64,000 nt of DNA from Heloderma charlesbogerti (GCA_026122225.1 JANEZZ010002677.1:1178001-1242000), one strand, 5' to 3'; positions 42,900 to 54,680 are shown, numbered from the stretch's first letter. Notes: generated by a model not told the origin, from the letters alone. Numbers and translations are program-made.

Positions 42900-45660
42900 C
42901 CCCAAATTGCTTCGAATAAAGGTCTCTTTCAAGTGCAAAAGCCCATTTGTTTCATTGGCTGGAAACGGTTATCTTGGGTGTGCAAAACTGTCACAGGCTC
43001 TTGCTCTATTTAGGAGGCAGTTCAAACCTAAACCCAAAATATGATTCTGAGTTCAAGGTTCCAGACTTCTATCACAATCTCTGTTTAGTCCTGTAACTGC
43101 TTCTTCAGCAGGTCCTCTTTGGTATCTTTGTGGAAACTCAGGCCAAGCTAGAGAGATCCTGGCACTAGCTAACATTGGAACTAGAGGCCTTCTTTTTGGC
43201 AAAAATGATGTGTAGAATGTTAATTTCCCACCAGAGGTTCTGAGATTTGTAGTCCCAGTCCCCACTGAGAAAAGATGCTCTGCCAGGGAGTAAGAGTGCT
43301 TGCCGCCACGACCTTCCCCCTGCTGAAGAGATGTTTTGGGGCCCTTGCGGCCAGGGGTGGCTGTGGAGGAGGAGTGCAATCAGCACTATCAAAACTTCTG
43401 CAACACCGCTAGCCTGCACCTCTTCTTACTGACAGGCGTTGCTCTATTTTAACTTTCCTGGACAATAGCCATCCAGGAATTTCCACCTGCTTTGGCATTT
43501 TTCTCTGGCAGCTACTAACTGGATTCTTTAAGAAGTCCTCATTTAAGAATGTGAGAGGAACTACCCGCCAGACTTTAATTATACCTTTCATGAGAGCAAA
43601 TAACTTATATGGCTGTTCTTGACCCTTAAGAAGCTAAGTTCTAAACATTCCTGACCTCCAGCTGAACATACTTCATCATCACAATGGTGTCCTTTCCAGT
43701 CTGTAAGTGTTTAACCAAGGAATACTGCCCTGTGAGAGAAAAGATAGTGATCTCAGCTTGGTTTGGAGAGAGAAATGCAATTTGTCTTGTGAGTGTGGCT
43801 AAACCTTACAGGATGTGCAGAGAAAGAAATCTGTGTGAATGGCATGAGAGGGATTCTTCTTTGGCCATAGATGTGTCCAGCTAGCCTCCAGGTGCTCAGG
43901 TTACTATTTAAGGGGTGGCACTGGGCTTTGGGAGAATGGTGGTGAGTCCAGAGGGACATGAGTGAGGACAGGCAGTGGTTCATCATAGATGTCAGTACAG
44001 ATGGTTGGCATCTGGTCTTCACCTAGTTCCTCCCCTCCCTACTCCTTGTCAGACTTATAGGGGCTCATACCAGAGAAGCACCTGTCCTATCCTTGCTACT
44101 GATTAATAAGGGATCAAAGTCTTGCATCTCTGATTTGGGAGATTTGGGGGGTTAGAGCTGACACAAGAGCATGGCACCCTATGGTGGAAAATCCAAATGA
44201 CTCACACCCCCCATAAGAAAATATGATTTCTGTTTATTCGTTTTGGCATGAATTTCCCCTTCCTACAAAGCCATGTTATGTACAAAGGAAAAAAAGTCAC
44301 AGGAGAGATGGGTATAGTCAGGCAAGCAGCACAGAGGAATAGTCTAGTGGCCTCCCTTGGCAGAAAGTTGCTCAAACTGAAGAAGAGCAGCAGATCTGAC
44401 TGCTTCATGGTGGCTAGCAGCACAGCTTTGCCTATCCTGTGATGATCATACCAACTGTATGGGCCTTGCTAGACCTGAGGAACAGCCACTAGTTGTCAGA
44501 GGCTATAGACTCCTTGCTGTTGTCTTTACTGCTTCACCAGAAAAGGTGGAGTCCTGTGATATATTGAGGAGCTATGCCCAAGGATAGACTTTTTTTTTCT
44601 CCACTATACTTCAGTCCATACATACAAATGCACTATATCTTCTCTGTCCATGCTGTGCATTTAAAGGGTTAAAAAAAATCCAAATTCATATAATTACTCT
44701 AAACTGGTGTTGGAGTTCTCATCTTTCACTAAAAACAATATGAGAGCAACTTTGCAAATCTGTCCACAAAAATTAGTAGCCCACAATTTTTTTTACTAAG
44801 CCACTGGCTCAGATAGAAAATAAAAACTTCTTGAAAAAATCCTTTAATAGCATATATTTAAATGTAATTGGTATATAAAAGCTGTTCTTGGGTCAGAGGA
44901 TTAGGATAAAAAAAGTGAACCAAGCAGTAGATTTTTTCTTACTATTTCTGTCTTCAAGATATGTCTTGTGGCACCTTAAAGACTAACAAATTTATTATGG
45001 CATTAACTTTTTGTGGATGCATTGAAAATTCTTAAATGCAGTTACATGTACACATGAGTGGTGGTGGGAAATTGTAAGCAGTGAGGTTGGAGGGAAATGA
45101 AATGCAAAAAGTACAAATAGTGACAATTCAGTTATAGTTTGAATGTATTCAAAATAAGTTCCGTGATCCTTTACAAAAGCAGTGTTATGTGATAACACGA
45201 TCAACTTAGCAGTGCCGACATCATCAACATCTGTAGCATGTCCATCTGTTTACTCTTAAGACAGAAATTGTTGCAACTTCTTTCAAATACAAAGAATTCC
45301 CAAATGACTAACCTAACATATTTCAAATGGCTCAGCTTCAGGGCAGGCAGAAAGTAATTAGTCTAGCCCAGATAATCATGCGATCAATTACAGGTTCTTA
45401 GTTAGCTACAAAAGACCACAAAAGGCAGCTGCAATAACTTTGGTGTTTATGAAACAAATCAGGAAGCTTCACACACCAAACTGAATCACAAGTTCTGAAT
45501 GCTCCCTGTGCTGAACTGAGCATGTATAAGGGATTCATTTTTTTATTTAAAAGGCCAAACTCATGTTGAAGTAAGCAGAAAACATGAAGCTCTTGATAAA
45601 CCTTTTTCATCTGGGGGCAATTTATACTCACCCAAGGGGAACATGTGAGTTGTAGTTGGT
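42900..45660. other. Intron, largely unassigned
   Basis: Open frames at 43053-43419 and 44202-44442 overlap on both strands without a family match. At 44953-45010 CTTGTGGCACCTTAAAGACT and AACAAATTTATTATGGCATT is a dispersed-repeat 3' end known from many sauropsid genomes, family not assigned. Confidence 0.35.
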
Positions 45661-45675
45661 CTTTAAGACAGCTTC

Positions 45676-46108
45676 GAGCACAGTCCTATCCGGGGGCCTG
45701 TCAGCCTCCGAACTTGGGGGCTGACAGGCATCCTATGTGGAATGGGAGGGGGGTGGAGGTGATCTTCACCTTCGTGCTTCTCCCACTTTGCAGTTCTGCT
45801 CATCTAGCTAGACCCCTGTGGAGAGGGAAGAAAGGAGGCTGGAGAGGGCTGGGGATAGCTCGTATCCCCGCTTCCCCAGTCCCCTTCCCCCCCCACAGAA
45901 CTGCCCCCTTTCCCTCCTCTCTGAGGTCACCTGTGTGACCTCAGAGAGGCAGCTGGTGCAGTTCTTTCTGTACCGGCTGCGAGGTGGAGGGGAGGGGCAC
46001 TCAGACGCCTGGGTCCAAGGTCAGGGTCTGTCTCTGAACTCGGATCCAGGAATCTGAATTATCCTATTGCTCCCCACACACTGTCTAGGGGACATAGGAT
46101 TGTTCTCT
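45676..46108. mobile_element. PIF/Harbinger-like MITE
   Basis: The left end is GAGCACAGTCCTATCCGGG and the right end GGACATAGGATTGTTCTC. The interior pairs CCTGTCAGCCTCCGAACTTG with CTGACAGG and resembles 21991-22422 (CTAGCTAGACCCCTGTGGAG versus CTAGCTGGGGCGCTTTGGAG). The target duplication is not clean. Confidence 0.6.
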
Positions 46109-46360
46109 CAGGTGTTGCTGTTTTAGGAGATGATCATTAGTATTTGTTATTTCTAAGTTAGTATTTTATAGTTGGGTTTAAAAACAATCTTGGGCAGTAT
46201 ATTTATTATCCAATTGTGTTTTATTGGGTTATCAGTTTCATTTTGAAGTTATAGTTTTAAAAAGAAAAGATTTTTATATTGATTTGTCAACTATAAAAAT
46301 TGTACTGAGAATAATTCGCAGTATATATTAAACTCTTGCTAATTCTCATTAAATGGCAAG

Positions 46361-46461
46361 AAAGCAATATCCGGAGAAAATAACTTCACAGACACAATGA
46401 GACATCTGTTGTCATCACGACTGAGCATTTCTGATTGTCCCAATTGCAATTACAAGCGCAA
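46361..46461 (+). CDS. FAM193A: FAM193A exon: start of cysteine patch
   Basis: 101 bases, phase 0 at the start and phase 2 at the end, acceptor ATGGCAAG and donor AA|GTGAGT. It encodes KAISGENNFTDTMRHLLSSR then LSISDCPNCNYKRK. The only AG available after the in-frame TAA at 46340-46342 is at 46359-46360. The 15 bases before it would read SLNGK, similar to the QLTNK I recall at this place in human FAM193A, so the exon may have lost five codons by an acceptor shift. CPNC is the first half of the conserved cysteine cluster completed by the next exon. Confidence 0.85.
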
Positions 46462-46867
46462 GTGAGTATATAACATTTTGCTGTTATATCAGTTACATAT
46501 TATTTTAATATGATTTCATAATACAATATTAGCCCTTTTAGTTTGGATAATATAGGACATTAAATAGTGTAAAATATGGTGGCCTCAATCCAGTGAGAGA
46601 GATCTATGCACATAAGCAGCCTTTCACATATATTGTCAATCTATGAATCTGGATGCATATCTCCATCCACATCATGATGCTCATCCAGGTCTTAATGATT
46701 TGGCTAGATGCATTTTTGATGAGAATGCGATCTGTATCCAGGGCCACCAGTAGCTGTGCATGATTAGTTGCTCACTATTACAGCTAACTCTCAGCCAGTA
46801 CACTTAAAGGAACTGAATAAAATCTGTGGTGCTAATAACATTTATGATATTTTAAATTCATGAACAG

Positions 46868-47116
46868 ATGTACTTGTGATGACTGCAGTCTTTCTCATAT
46901 TCTGATGTGTGGAATCATGGATTCACCAGTTACCGATGACATCCATAGTAACCACCTACCACTACAACTTGATTCTGCTCCAGATTATTTTTCTGAAACC
47001 CACCTACCTAGCTTGTCTTCAGGAAGCTCAGGGTCCAGTTCCAGTTCCCCTTTTACTGTCCAGCAGATAGACAGACCATCACTCATTCTGGCAGATAACG
47101 GCTCTGGACCACTTTT
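46868..47116 (+). CDS. FAM193A: FAM193A exon: cysteine patch and serine-rich linker
   Basis: 249 bases, phase 2 to phase 2, acceptor TCATGAACAG and donor TT|GTAAGT. With the preceding exon it gives CPNCNYKRKCTCDDCSLSH, a CxxC...CxCxxC cluster that could bind metal. It continues as MCGIMDSPVTDDIHSNHLPL and a SSGSSGSSSSSPF low-complexity stretch. CACDDCSLSHILTCGIMD is how I remember the human version, so identity here is near complete. The intron before it is only 406 bp. Confidence 0.95.
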
Positions 47117-47119
47117 GTA

Positions 47120-48265
47120 AGTGTAGCTGTTCTTTTGATCATAGCAAAATGTGACATTTTGGAATGAGAATCTAAAAGGCAATGCAAATCTAAAAGGCAA
47201 TTCTCCATGTGCAGTGGGATTTATGGGCTCTTGCCCCTTTCTAGGGGCAGTTCCCAGTGCTGCCTAACAAGCTGCTCCTTAAACTGAAGAAGCAAAACCT
47301 GGGAACAGCCCCTGATGCAACACACAGCACTGCATGTCAGAAGACAAAGATGAAACGTTGCTGTATATGTAAAAGTACAAGGCTCTGTTGGACATCAGAT
47401 TTAGAAATACTGTGTCTTTTTAAATTGGTGATGACTTGAAGGTTGTTGTTTGTATCATTGTAGCAATTACTAGAAAGCTAGATGAGGGCATAATTTCATA
47501 CTAGGAAAATTATTCTAAAAACTTGCAGTTAACTCTGCACAACAATTTTAACTTCTAAAGCTGCTAGGAATTGTAGGAATAAACATCAAGCTCAGAACAG
47601 ATCTTTTATTTTTTGAATTAGCAACATTTATTGTTTTAATTTGCATTCATGTTATAAGATTTTAATACTGTCAGAGGGCAGTGTGGTCATTTCTAATGAG
47701 AAAGTGACTTTATTACCAACACTCCATTATGACTGGTGAGGTAAACAGAAGGAAAGTTTGTGTATTACAAGGATCCTTGAAAGTGCAATCCTACTTTCAG
47801 GGGTTGAGGGCAGATTGCAGCATTATCCTCTCCTGTAGTTTAGTGCTCAAACTTTTCTCATATTTTATTTATATTTGAATTTATCCCCTGCTTTAGAGTC
47901 TAACCCTGGAAGTGGTTTGTGGCTTGTCTAGGAACATTTATTTATTTCTAAAGACTTGTAAGCTTTCTGTTAGGGAAAACACTCTTGAGGCAGCATACAA
48001 AATGTAAAACCACAAAATGCAATAAAACAATGATAAAAACAACTATTAAACTATGATAAAATCAAGGTTAACAATTAAAATCAGAGAACAGCATATACAC
48101 AATGGCACCCAATAGGAAGAGGTGCAGAAAAGGCCAACTAAAATGATCAAGGAGCTGGAGGAAAGGTTACAATGTCTGGGACTGTTTGGCTTAGTAAAAA
48201 GTCTGGAAAAAAGTGGATTTGGAAACATTTTTCTCCCTCTCTTATTAGAACCCTGGGTCATCCTA
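47120..48265. other. Intron, mostly unassigned
   Basis: A short direct repeat AATCTAAAAGGCAATGCA/AATCTAAAAGGCAATTCT lies at 47168-47200. 47870-48100 looks like an inverted LINE 3' UTR, but its terminus is not clean. Confidence 0.35.
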
Positions 48266-48269
48266 TGAA

Positions 48270-48655
48270 GTTGGTTGGTGGGAGATTAAGGACGGATAAA
48301 AAGAATGAGTAGATGGAAATGAAACGTAGGGAGGAGTGTCATTCGTATATTGATGACACCTCATCCGAAACCTCAGGATGACTCCCCCCAGTGGTTTCAT
48401 GTAGATATTAAAAAACATAGGGGACAAGATAGAATCTCGGGGAACCTGAAACTGCCATGAGATACAGCAAAAGTCCCCAAGCAGCACAACTCCATCCCTC
48501 CCAAGCCAATTCAGATAGACATCCAGGATTCCATGGCTAATAGTATCGAGGAGAACCAACAAGGTTGCACTCCCCTCTCCCCATCTATTACCTGGTGTGA
48601 GTCATCCACTGGGTCAACCAAGGCTGTTTCCATCCCAAAACCAGGTTGGAACAGA
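48270..48655 (-). mobile_element. CR1/L2-like LINE fragment
   Basis: The minus strand encodes DTISHGILDVYLNWLGRDG, then VPRDSILSPMFFNIYMKPLG and CHQYTNDTPPYVSF. These are reverse-transcriptase motifs A, B and the degraded YxDD box (YTND), in the same order as at 33.5-33.1 kb. Confidence 0.75.
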
Positions 48656-48699
48656 TATAAATAAAACCAGCAAAATATAAATATCCATTACAATTACAA

Positions 48700-48965
48700 T
48701 AATAGTAATAACTCCTAAATAACAAGAACAGTTTCTGTTTTAAATATGTCACTGTATTTACATCTTTACATTGCTGCTAGGTTTACTTTGGATATTTTTA
48801 TTATTTTATACTGTAGTTTTAAACTTTTAAATTGTATTTTAACTTGTTAGATTTTATGGTTTTAATTGTTGTGAACCACCCAGAGAGCTTCAGCTATTGG
48901 GCAGAACAGAAATGTATAGTAATGTAATAAAGAAAGAAAGGAAAAAAATAAAATAAAAACTAGAA
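48700..48965 (+). mobile_element. CR1 3' UTR and tail
   Basis: A T-rich UTR runs into GTGAACCACCCAGAGAGCTT and GCTATTGGGCAGAACAGAAA, with an AAAGAAAGAAAG tail. It lies head-to-head with the fragment at 48270-48655. Confidence 0.75.
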
Positions 48966-48969
48966 CTAT

Positions 48970-49840
48970 TAATTACCTTAAATATAGCATTATATTGATC
49001 TCATCAGAAGCACAAACTGTCACTCCTGTTGATACTAGTTTTAATAAGTGTTTTTAATATAAAAAGCATGGCAAACTTAATGAAGAAGACCATATCACTG
49101 GTGGTTCATTTTTTTGCCAAGTGCTTTTTATCATGCTCTCAACACAAATGAAGCCTGCATGCCTCCCCTCCATATATGAGCCTATTACTAAATCGTAGGT
49201 ATCATTATTAGTTTTATTAGAAACATCAAAATTAGAATAACGGGGAAGCATAATCTAGTGATGCAGCTAAAGTCTTGAAATGGGAAGTTTAGTACCCCCA
49301 GGCTAATTACTAGCTAACCCCCAGCCAACCCCTCTCCTAAAGTTTTGCTTTGTTTGTAGTTAACTTGGCTCCACCACCAGCCCACACCAGAACAGCTTTG
49401 CCCTCTCCCTGTCTTCCTGAAATGTATGTGATGGCAACGCTACAAGAGCAGCATTGTGGGTGACAAAACACCCTGGGAAATATTGTTACCAGGGCTCATG
49501 GGTCCTTTCTGCATTTCCCAGCTGTGTTGACAGACACACACTGCTGAGTCTGCCTAATGTGTTTGAATCTGTACTGTCAGGGCTAGAATACAATAGGGCT
49601 TCCTTTTTAAATTGAAAATCTGGGCATGACCATCTAAGTGTTCGCACCAAGAACTTCTGTCTTTTAGCTTTGGTACACATTTCTGTTACAAATTCCACTG
49701 GCATGGTATTAAAAACAACCACGAACCACCTACTTCTATATGAAAATTCTCAACTCTAGACCAGTGGGAATTGTACATTTTAATTTCATTTCTAGTACGT
49801 GGCTTACTGAGCATGTTACATAAATAAGGCTTTTTCTTCA
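48970..49840. other. Intron, nothing recognised
   Basis: No exon or repeat boundary recognised up to the acceptor at 49842. Confidence 0.4.
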
Positions 49841-49843
49841 CAG

Positions 49844-49997
49844 TAATATTGAAAACGAAGACGTTGCACCAATATCAGAAAAACTTGGTGATATGTACTC
49901 CACTAATCACTATGATAATGCTGATGTTGTAGGAAATGTGAATGGAATCCAGAAACAGTTAAATGGTGGAGTCAAGAACATGACATTAATGTTTGAG
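49844..49997 (+). CDS. FAM193A: FAM193A exon: acidic segment
   Basis: 154 bases, phase 2 at the start and phase 0 at the end, acceptor TTTTTCTTCACAG and donor GAG|GTACTG. It encodes NIENEDVAPISEKLGDMYST, HYDNADVVGNVNGIQKQLNG and KNMTLMFE. DEDVAP, the NYDDxEVV-like run and the MNGIHSELNGG-like run are the parts I recall from human FAM193A. The exon is charged and without a fold I can name. Confidence 0.9.
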
Positions 49998-50098
49998 GTA
50001 CTGTTATTTTGAAATAAATGTACTTCATAAACGTATTTGTCAAATGAGAACTTCAATGAATTGGGTATATATTTTTTGCCTTTAAACTATTTGATCAG

Positions 50099-50278
50099 TC
50101 TCCCCAGGGGAGCAGCGCTAGTAGCAGTTCATCAGAAGCAGATGCAGAAGAAGCAGATGGGGAGAATGGCAGTAATCCAGCAAGAATTCAAGAAGGTGAT
50201 TTAATGCTTGGAAGAAATATGATAAGGAAGGATGAAGCCAAAACAGACAGTCCCCTTTCATCATACCCCACTCAGCAG
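50099..50278 (+). CDS. FAM193A: FAM193A exon: poly-serine and acidic stretch
   Basis: 180 bases, phase 0 on both sides, acceptor ACTATTTGATCAG and donor CAG|GTACAG. It encodes SPQGSSASSSSSEADAEEAD, then low-complexity sequence, and ends KDEAKTDSPLSSYPTQQ. It is separated from the previous exon by a 101-bp intron. A 3.2-kb BovB LINE begins 152 bases after the donor. Confidence 0.9.
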
Positions 50279-50430
50279 GTACAGATCCTTTAGTTCTTAG
50301 GACTGCTGTACATCAACTTTAAAGCCATGTTCTTCTGTGTTTCTTTTAAAATTTTGTATAGAAAAGGTGGGCTTTTCTCAGCCTTTTGATGTGACCCTTT
50401 AATATTTGCCTACCTATCCCTTTTGACATC

Positions 50431-53400
50431 CCCTTCATAGATCACTGCCTTGTTGTGGCGAAGGGGCTTGCGTAACCCAGTGAAGCCATAAGCTATGCCG
50501 TGCAGGACCACCCAAGATGGACAGGTCATGGTGGAGAGTTCTGACAAAATGTGATCCACTGGAGAAGGAAATGGCAACCCACTTCAGTATTCTTGCCAAG
50601 AAAACCCCATGGAACGTATCACAAGGCTAAAAGAGATGACGCCAGAAGTTGAGCCCCTCAGGTCAGAAGGTGTCCAATATACTACTGGGGAAGAGCAGAG
50701 GGAATTTCCAAGTAGCACCAGAAAGAGTGAAGCGGCTGGGCCAAAGCTGAAAGGACACTCAGCTGTGGATATGTCTGGTGGTGAAAAGAAAGTCCGATGC
50801 TGTAAAGAACAATATTGTTTAGGAACCTGGAATGTAAGATCAATGAATCAAGGTAAGCTGGAGGTGGTCAAACATGAGATAGCAAGATTGAACATCGACA
50901 TCTTGGGAATCAGCGAACTAAAATGGACAAGCATGTGCAAATTTAATTCAGGTGACCATTATATCTACTACTGTGGGCAAGAATCCCTTAGAAGAAATGG
51001 AGTAGCATTCATAGTCAATGAAAGGGTGGGAAAAGCAGTACTGGGATACAATCTCAAAACCAATAGAATGATCTCAGTACGAATCCAAGGCAAACTATTC
51101 GACATCACAGTAATTCAAGTCTATGCCCCAACCATTCAGGCCGAAGAAGCTGAGGTTGATTGGTTCTATGAAGACCTACAACACCTTCTAGAACTAACAC
51201 CAAAAAAAGATGTCCTCTTCATCATAGGGGATTGGAATGCTAAAGTAGGAAGTCCAGAAATCACCGGGATAACAGGCAAGCATGGCCTTGGTGTACAAAA
51301 TGAAGCAGGACAAAGGCTAATAGAGTTTTGCCAGGAGAACACGCTGATCGTAGCAAACACTCTTTTCCAACAGCACAAGAGGCGACTCTACACATGGGCA
51401 TCACCAGATGGTCAATATCGAAATCAGATCGATTATGTCCTTTGCAGCCAAAGATGGAGAAGCTCTATATAGTCAGTAAAAACAAGACCTGGAGCTGACT
51501 GGCTCAGATCATGAGCTGCTTCTTGCCAAATTTCAGCTTAAATTGAAGAACGTAGGGAAAACCACTAAACCATTCAGGTATGACCTAAATCATATCCCTT
51601 ATGAATATACAGTGGAGGTGAGGAATAGATTTCAGGGATTAGACCTGATAGACAGAGTGCCTGAGGAACTATGGATGGAGGTCCGTAACATTGTTCAGGA
51701 GACAGCAACTCAATCCATCCCAAGGAAAATGAAATGCAAGAAAGCCAAGTGGCTGTCAGATGAGGCTTTACAAATAGCTGAGGAAAGAAGGGAAGCGAAA
51801 AGCAAGGGAGAAAGGGGAAGATATACCCAACTGAATGCAGAGTTCCAGAGAATAACAAGGAGAGACAAGAAGGCCTTCTTAAATGAACAATGCAAAGAAA
51901 TCAAGGAAAACAACAGAATGGGAAAGACTAGAGATCTCTTCAAGAAAATCGGAGATCTCAAGGGAATGTTTTGTGCAAAGACAGGCATGATAAAGGACAA
52001 AGAAGGCAGGGACCTAACAGAAGCAGATGAGATTAAGAAGAGGTGGAAAGAATACACAGAAGAACTATACAGGAAAGATCTTAATGTCCCTGATAGCCAT
52101 GACAGTGCAGTCACTGAACTTGAGCCGGACATCCTCGACAGTGAAGTCTAGTGGGCCTTAGGAAGCATTAGTAACAACAAAGCTAGCGGAGATGACAGTA
52201 TTCCAGGTGAGCTATTTAAAATCCTAAAAGATGATGCTGTTAAGGTGCTGCACTCAATATGCCAACAAATTTGGAACACTCAACAGTGGCCACAAGACTG
52301 GAAAAGGTCAGTTTACATTCCAATTCCAAAGAAGGGCAACACCAAAGAGTGTTCAAACTACCATACAATTGCGCTCATTTCACATGCCAGCAAGGGTATG
52401 CTCAAAATCCTACAAGCTAGGCTTCAGCAGTATGTGAACCGAGAACTACCGGAAGTAAAAGCTGGGTTTCGAAGAAGCAGAGGAACTAGAGATCAAATCG
52501 CCAACATTCGCTGGATCATGGAGAAAGCAAGAAAATGCCAGAAAAACGTCTATTTCTGCTTTATTGACTATGCTAAAGCCTTTGATTGTGTGGATCACAA
52601 AAAACTCTGGCAAATTCTGAAAGAGATGGGAGTACCAGACCACCTTACCTGTCTCCTGAGAAACGTGTACGAGGGTCAAGAAGCAACAGTAAGAACCAGA
52701 CATGGAACAACCGATTGGTTCAAAATTGGGAAAAGAGTACGACAAGGCTATATATCGTTGCCCTGCTTATTTAATTTATATGCAGTGTACATCATGAGAA
52801 ACGCCGGGTTGGATGAATCACAGGTTGGAATTAAGATTGCCGGGAGAATGATCAACAACCTCAGATACACAGACGATACCACCCTAATGGCAGAAAGCGA
52901 AGAGGATCTAAAGAGCCCCTTGTTGAGGGTGAAAGTGGAGAGTGCAAAAGCTGGTTTGAAACTCAACATTAAAAAAACTAAGATCATGACGTCTGTCCCC
53001 ATCACTTCCTGGCATATAGAAAGGGAAGAAATGGAAGCAGTGACAGATTTTACTTTCTTGGGCTCCAAGATCACCGCAGACGGTGACTGTAGCCATGAAA
53101 TTAAAAGACGCTTGCTCCTTGGGAGGAAAGCTATGGCAAACCTAGACAGCATAGTAAGAAGCAGAGACATCACCTTGCCAACAAAGATTCGTATAATCAA
53201 AGCTATGGTTTTCCCAGTAGCAACGTATGGCTGTGAGAGCTGGACTCTAAGGAAGGCTGAGCGCCGAAGAATCGATGTTTTCGAACTGTGGTGCTGGAGA
53301 AGACTCTTACGAGTCCCCTGGACTGCAAATTGGTCCAATCAGTCAATCCTAAAGGAAATCAACCCTGAATGCTCATTGGAAGGACAGATCCTGAAGCTGA

Positions 53401-53647
53401 AGCTCAAATATTTTGGCCACCTAATGCGAAGAGAAAAGTCCCTGGAAAAGACCCTGATGCTGGGAAAGATCGAAGGCAAAAGGAGAAGGGGGCGGCAGAG
53501 GATGAGATGGCTAGATAGCATCACGGATGCAATGAATATGAACTTGAGCATGCCCCGGGAGAGAGCGGAGGACAGGAAGGCCTGGCGTGCTATGGTCCAT
53601 GGGGTTACGAAGAGTCAGACACGCTTGAATGACTGAACAACAACAAA
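50431..53647 (+). mobile_element. BovB (RTE clade) LINE, near full length, perfect 13-bp target duplication
   Basis: The 5' part carries the BovB signature ATGGCAACCCACTTCAGTAT followed by TCTTGCCAAGAAAACCCCATGG (about 50570-50610). The coding region ends TKSQTRLND and is followed by a TGAACAACAACAA tail. CCCTTTTGACATC occurs exactly at 50418-50430 and again at 53648-53660, so both ends are defined. The length, 3217 bp, is close to a complete BovB as I know the family. It sits in the FAM193A intron in sense orientation. Confidence 0.95.
50609..53636 (+). pseudogene. BovB ORF (endonuclease and reverse transcriptase) with three lesions
   Basis: The N-terminal 287-residue frame is an apurinic-type endonuclease, with GTWNVRSM (72-79), SELKWT (102-107), VYAPT (171-175), IGDWNAKVG (206-214) and NQIDYVLC (272-279). 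It stops at TAG 51470-51472. A one-base frame change at about 51500 follows, so the closing SDHELL box lies in another frame. The linker frame 51543-52151 ends at TAG 52149-52151, where the same frame continues into reverse transcriptase to 53636. Motif A is FIDYAKAFDCVDH (106-118 of the 463-residue frame), the catalytic box is YTDD (208-211), and motif B is altered (RQGYISLPCLFNLY). The two stops look like single-base changes. It cannot make a full protein. Confidence 0.9.
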
Positions 53648-53711
53648 CCCTTTTGACATCATGAGGCCCTTTGTGTGATTATTGTCCATAATGTGCCATC
53701 CTCTTTTACAG

Positions 53712-53800
53712 CTTGTTTGTTTGTTTGTTTCATTTCTCTTCTGCCCAATAGCTGAAGCTCTCTGGGCAGTTCACAAAAAGTAATTACAGTTAAAGCTGTA
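53712..53800 (-). mobile_element. CR1 3' tail
   Basis: TTGTTTGTTTGTTTCATTTC, then TTCTGCCCAATAGCTGAAGC and TCTCTGGGCAGTTCACAAAA, the inverted terminus, about 50 bp after the BovB right duplication. Confidence 0.7.
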
Positions 53801-53879
53801 TTGGTAAAGGGTCTAGATAGCTTTCTCTTATAAAGTCAAATGTGTGCAGTTAGCCAAGCACCCATAGAATGTAGTCCAC

Positions 53880-54680
53880 TTGCCTGGGTTATTCCCCTGT
53901 TCTTCAGGGGGATAGTGTGCCATCCTGGCACAACAGTTTGGCAGAAAATCTGCTAGAACATACACCAGTAAGGGGTCTTTCAAGATTGGTTTTATCTTTA
54001 ACTTCTTCCACTTCTTTGCTTCCTATATCCTATATTGCCAAGTCAGTGCCACTTTTTTCTGTACCGTTGTTAACATAAACCATGACATCCAAAAAGGGAA
54101 TTTTAAGACAATTCATGTGGCAAGTAAATTTAATATTCTCATCAATAGAATTAATCCACAGAAAAAAGTTGCTTGCTTCTGCAATTTGTGTAAACACAAC
54201 AAAGATATCATCAATGTACTATCCATAAAATGTAAAGTATTTCTGGTACGGATTGGTGGATGCGTTCAGAATGATGGAATTTTCTAATGCTGACATGAAA
54301 AGCAATACTCAGGGCAGCTGGGCTGCCCATGGCCACTCCTTTAATCTAGAAAATACTGAGTATTAAATTGAAAATAGTTCTTTTCTAAAATGATATCAAA
54401 TAAATCCATAAGAAAATAGGTGGGTTGTACACCATTGTGAAAGTTCAACTTTTCTACCCCCTCAGCTAAAACTTTCACGGCCTGGACATCTCTCTCCTTG
54501 ACTATTGCAAACTTCTCTCTGCCTTTGTACCTCAGACCATATCTCTGCTTCCAAAACCATTCAAATCTTTCATAGTTTAGATTAGGTGACACCCCTTGCC
54601 CCACACCATCCACTCCCATGTCAAGCACAAGTTCCCGAAGTTCAAAGCCCATCCTGTGGCTTTGTGCTCAATGTCTTTTA
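53880..54680 (-). mobile_element. Second Penelope-like fragment, different lineage
   Basis: The minus frame 54652-54341 encodes NYERFEWFWKQRYGLRYKGR, LAEGVEKLNFHNGV and NYFQFNTQYFLD. Continuing across stops and shifts, the sequence gives a decayed MDSTLMISLLCL (the FxRYIDDI region out of frame) and LKFPFWMSWFM. The wording (KNYFxFxxxxYLQ, then MG..AP, IDDI, PFLDV) is Penelope-type but differs clearly from the 6.3-9.8 kb element, so it is a separate lineage. It is strongly decayed. Confidence 0.6.

Noticed and set aside
43053..43419. Overlapping minus frames of 84-108 codons
   Set aside because: Two frames overlap, neither shows known motifs or splice sites.
51574..53551. Minus-strand frames of up to 196 codons
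   Set aside because: They are the antisense shadow of the BovB coding region.
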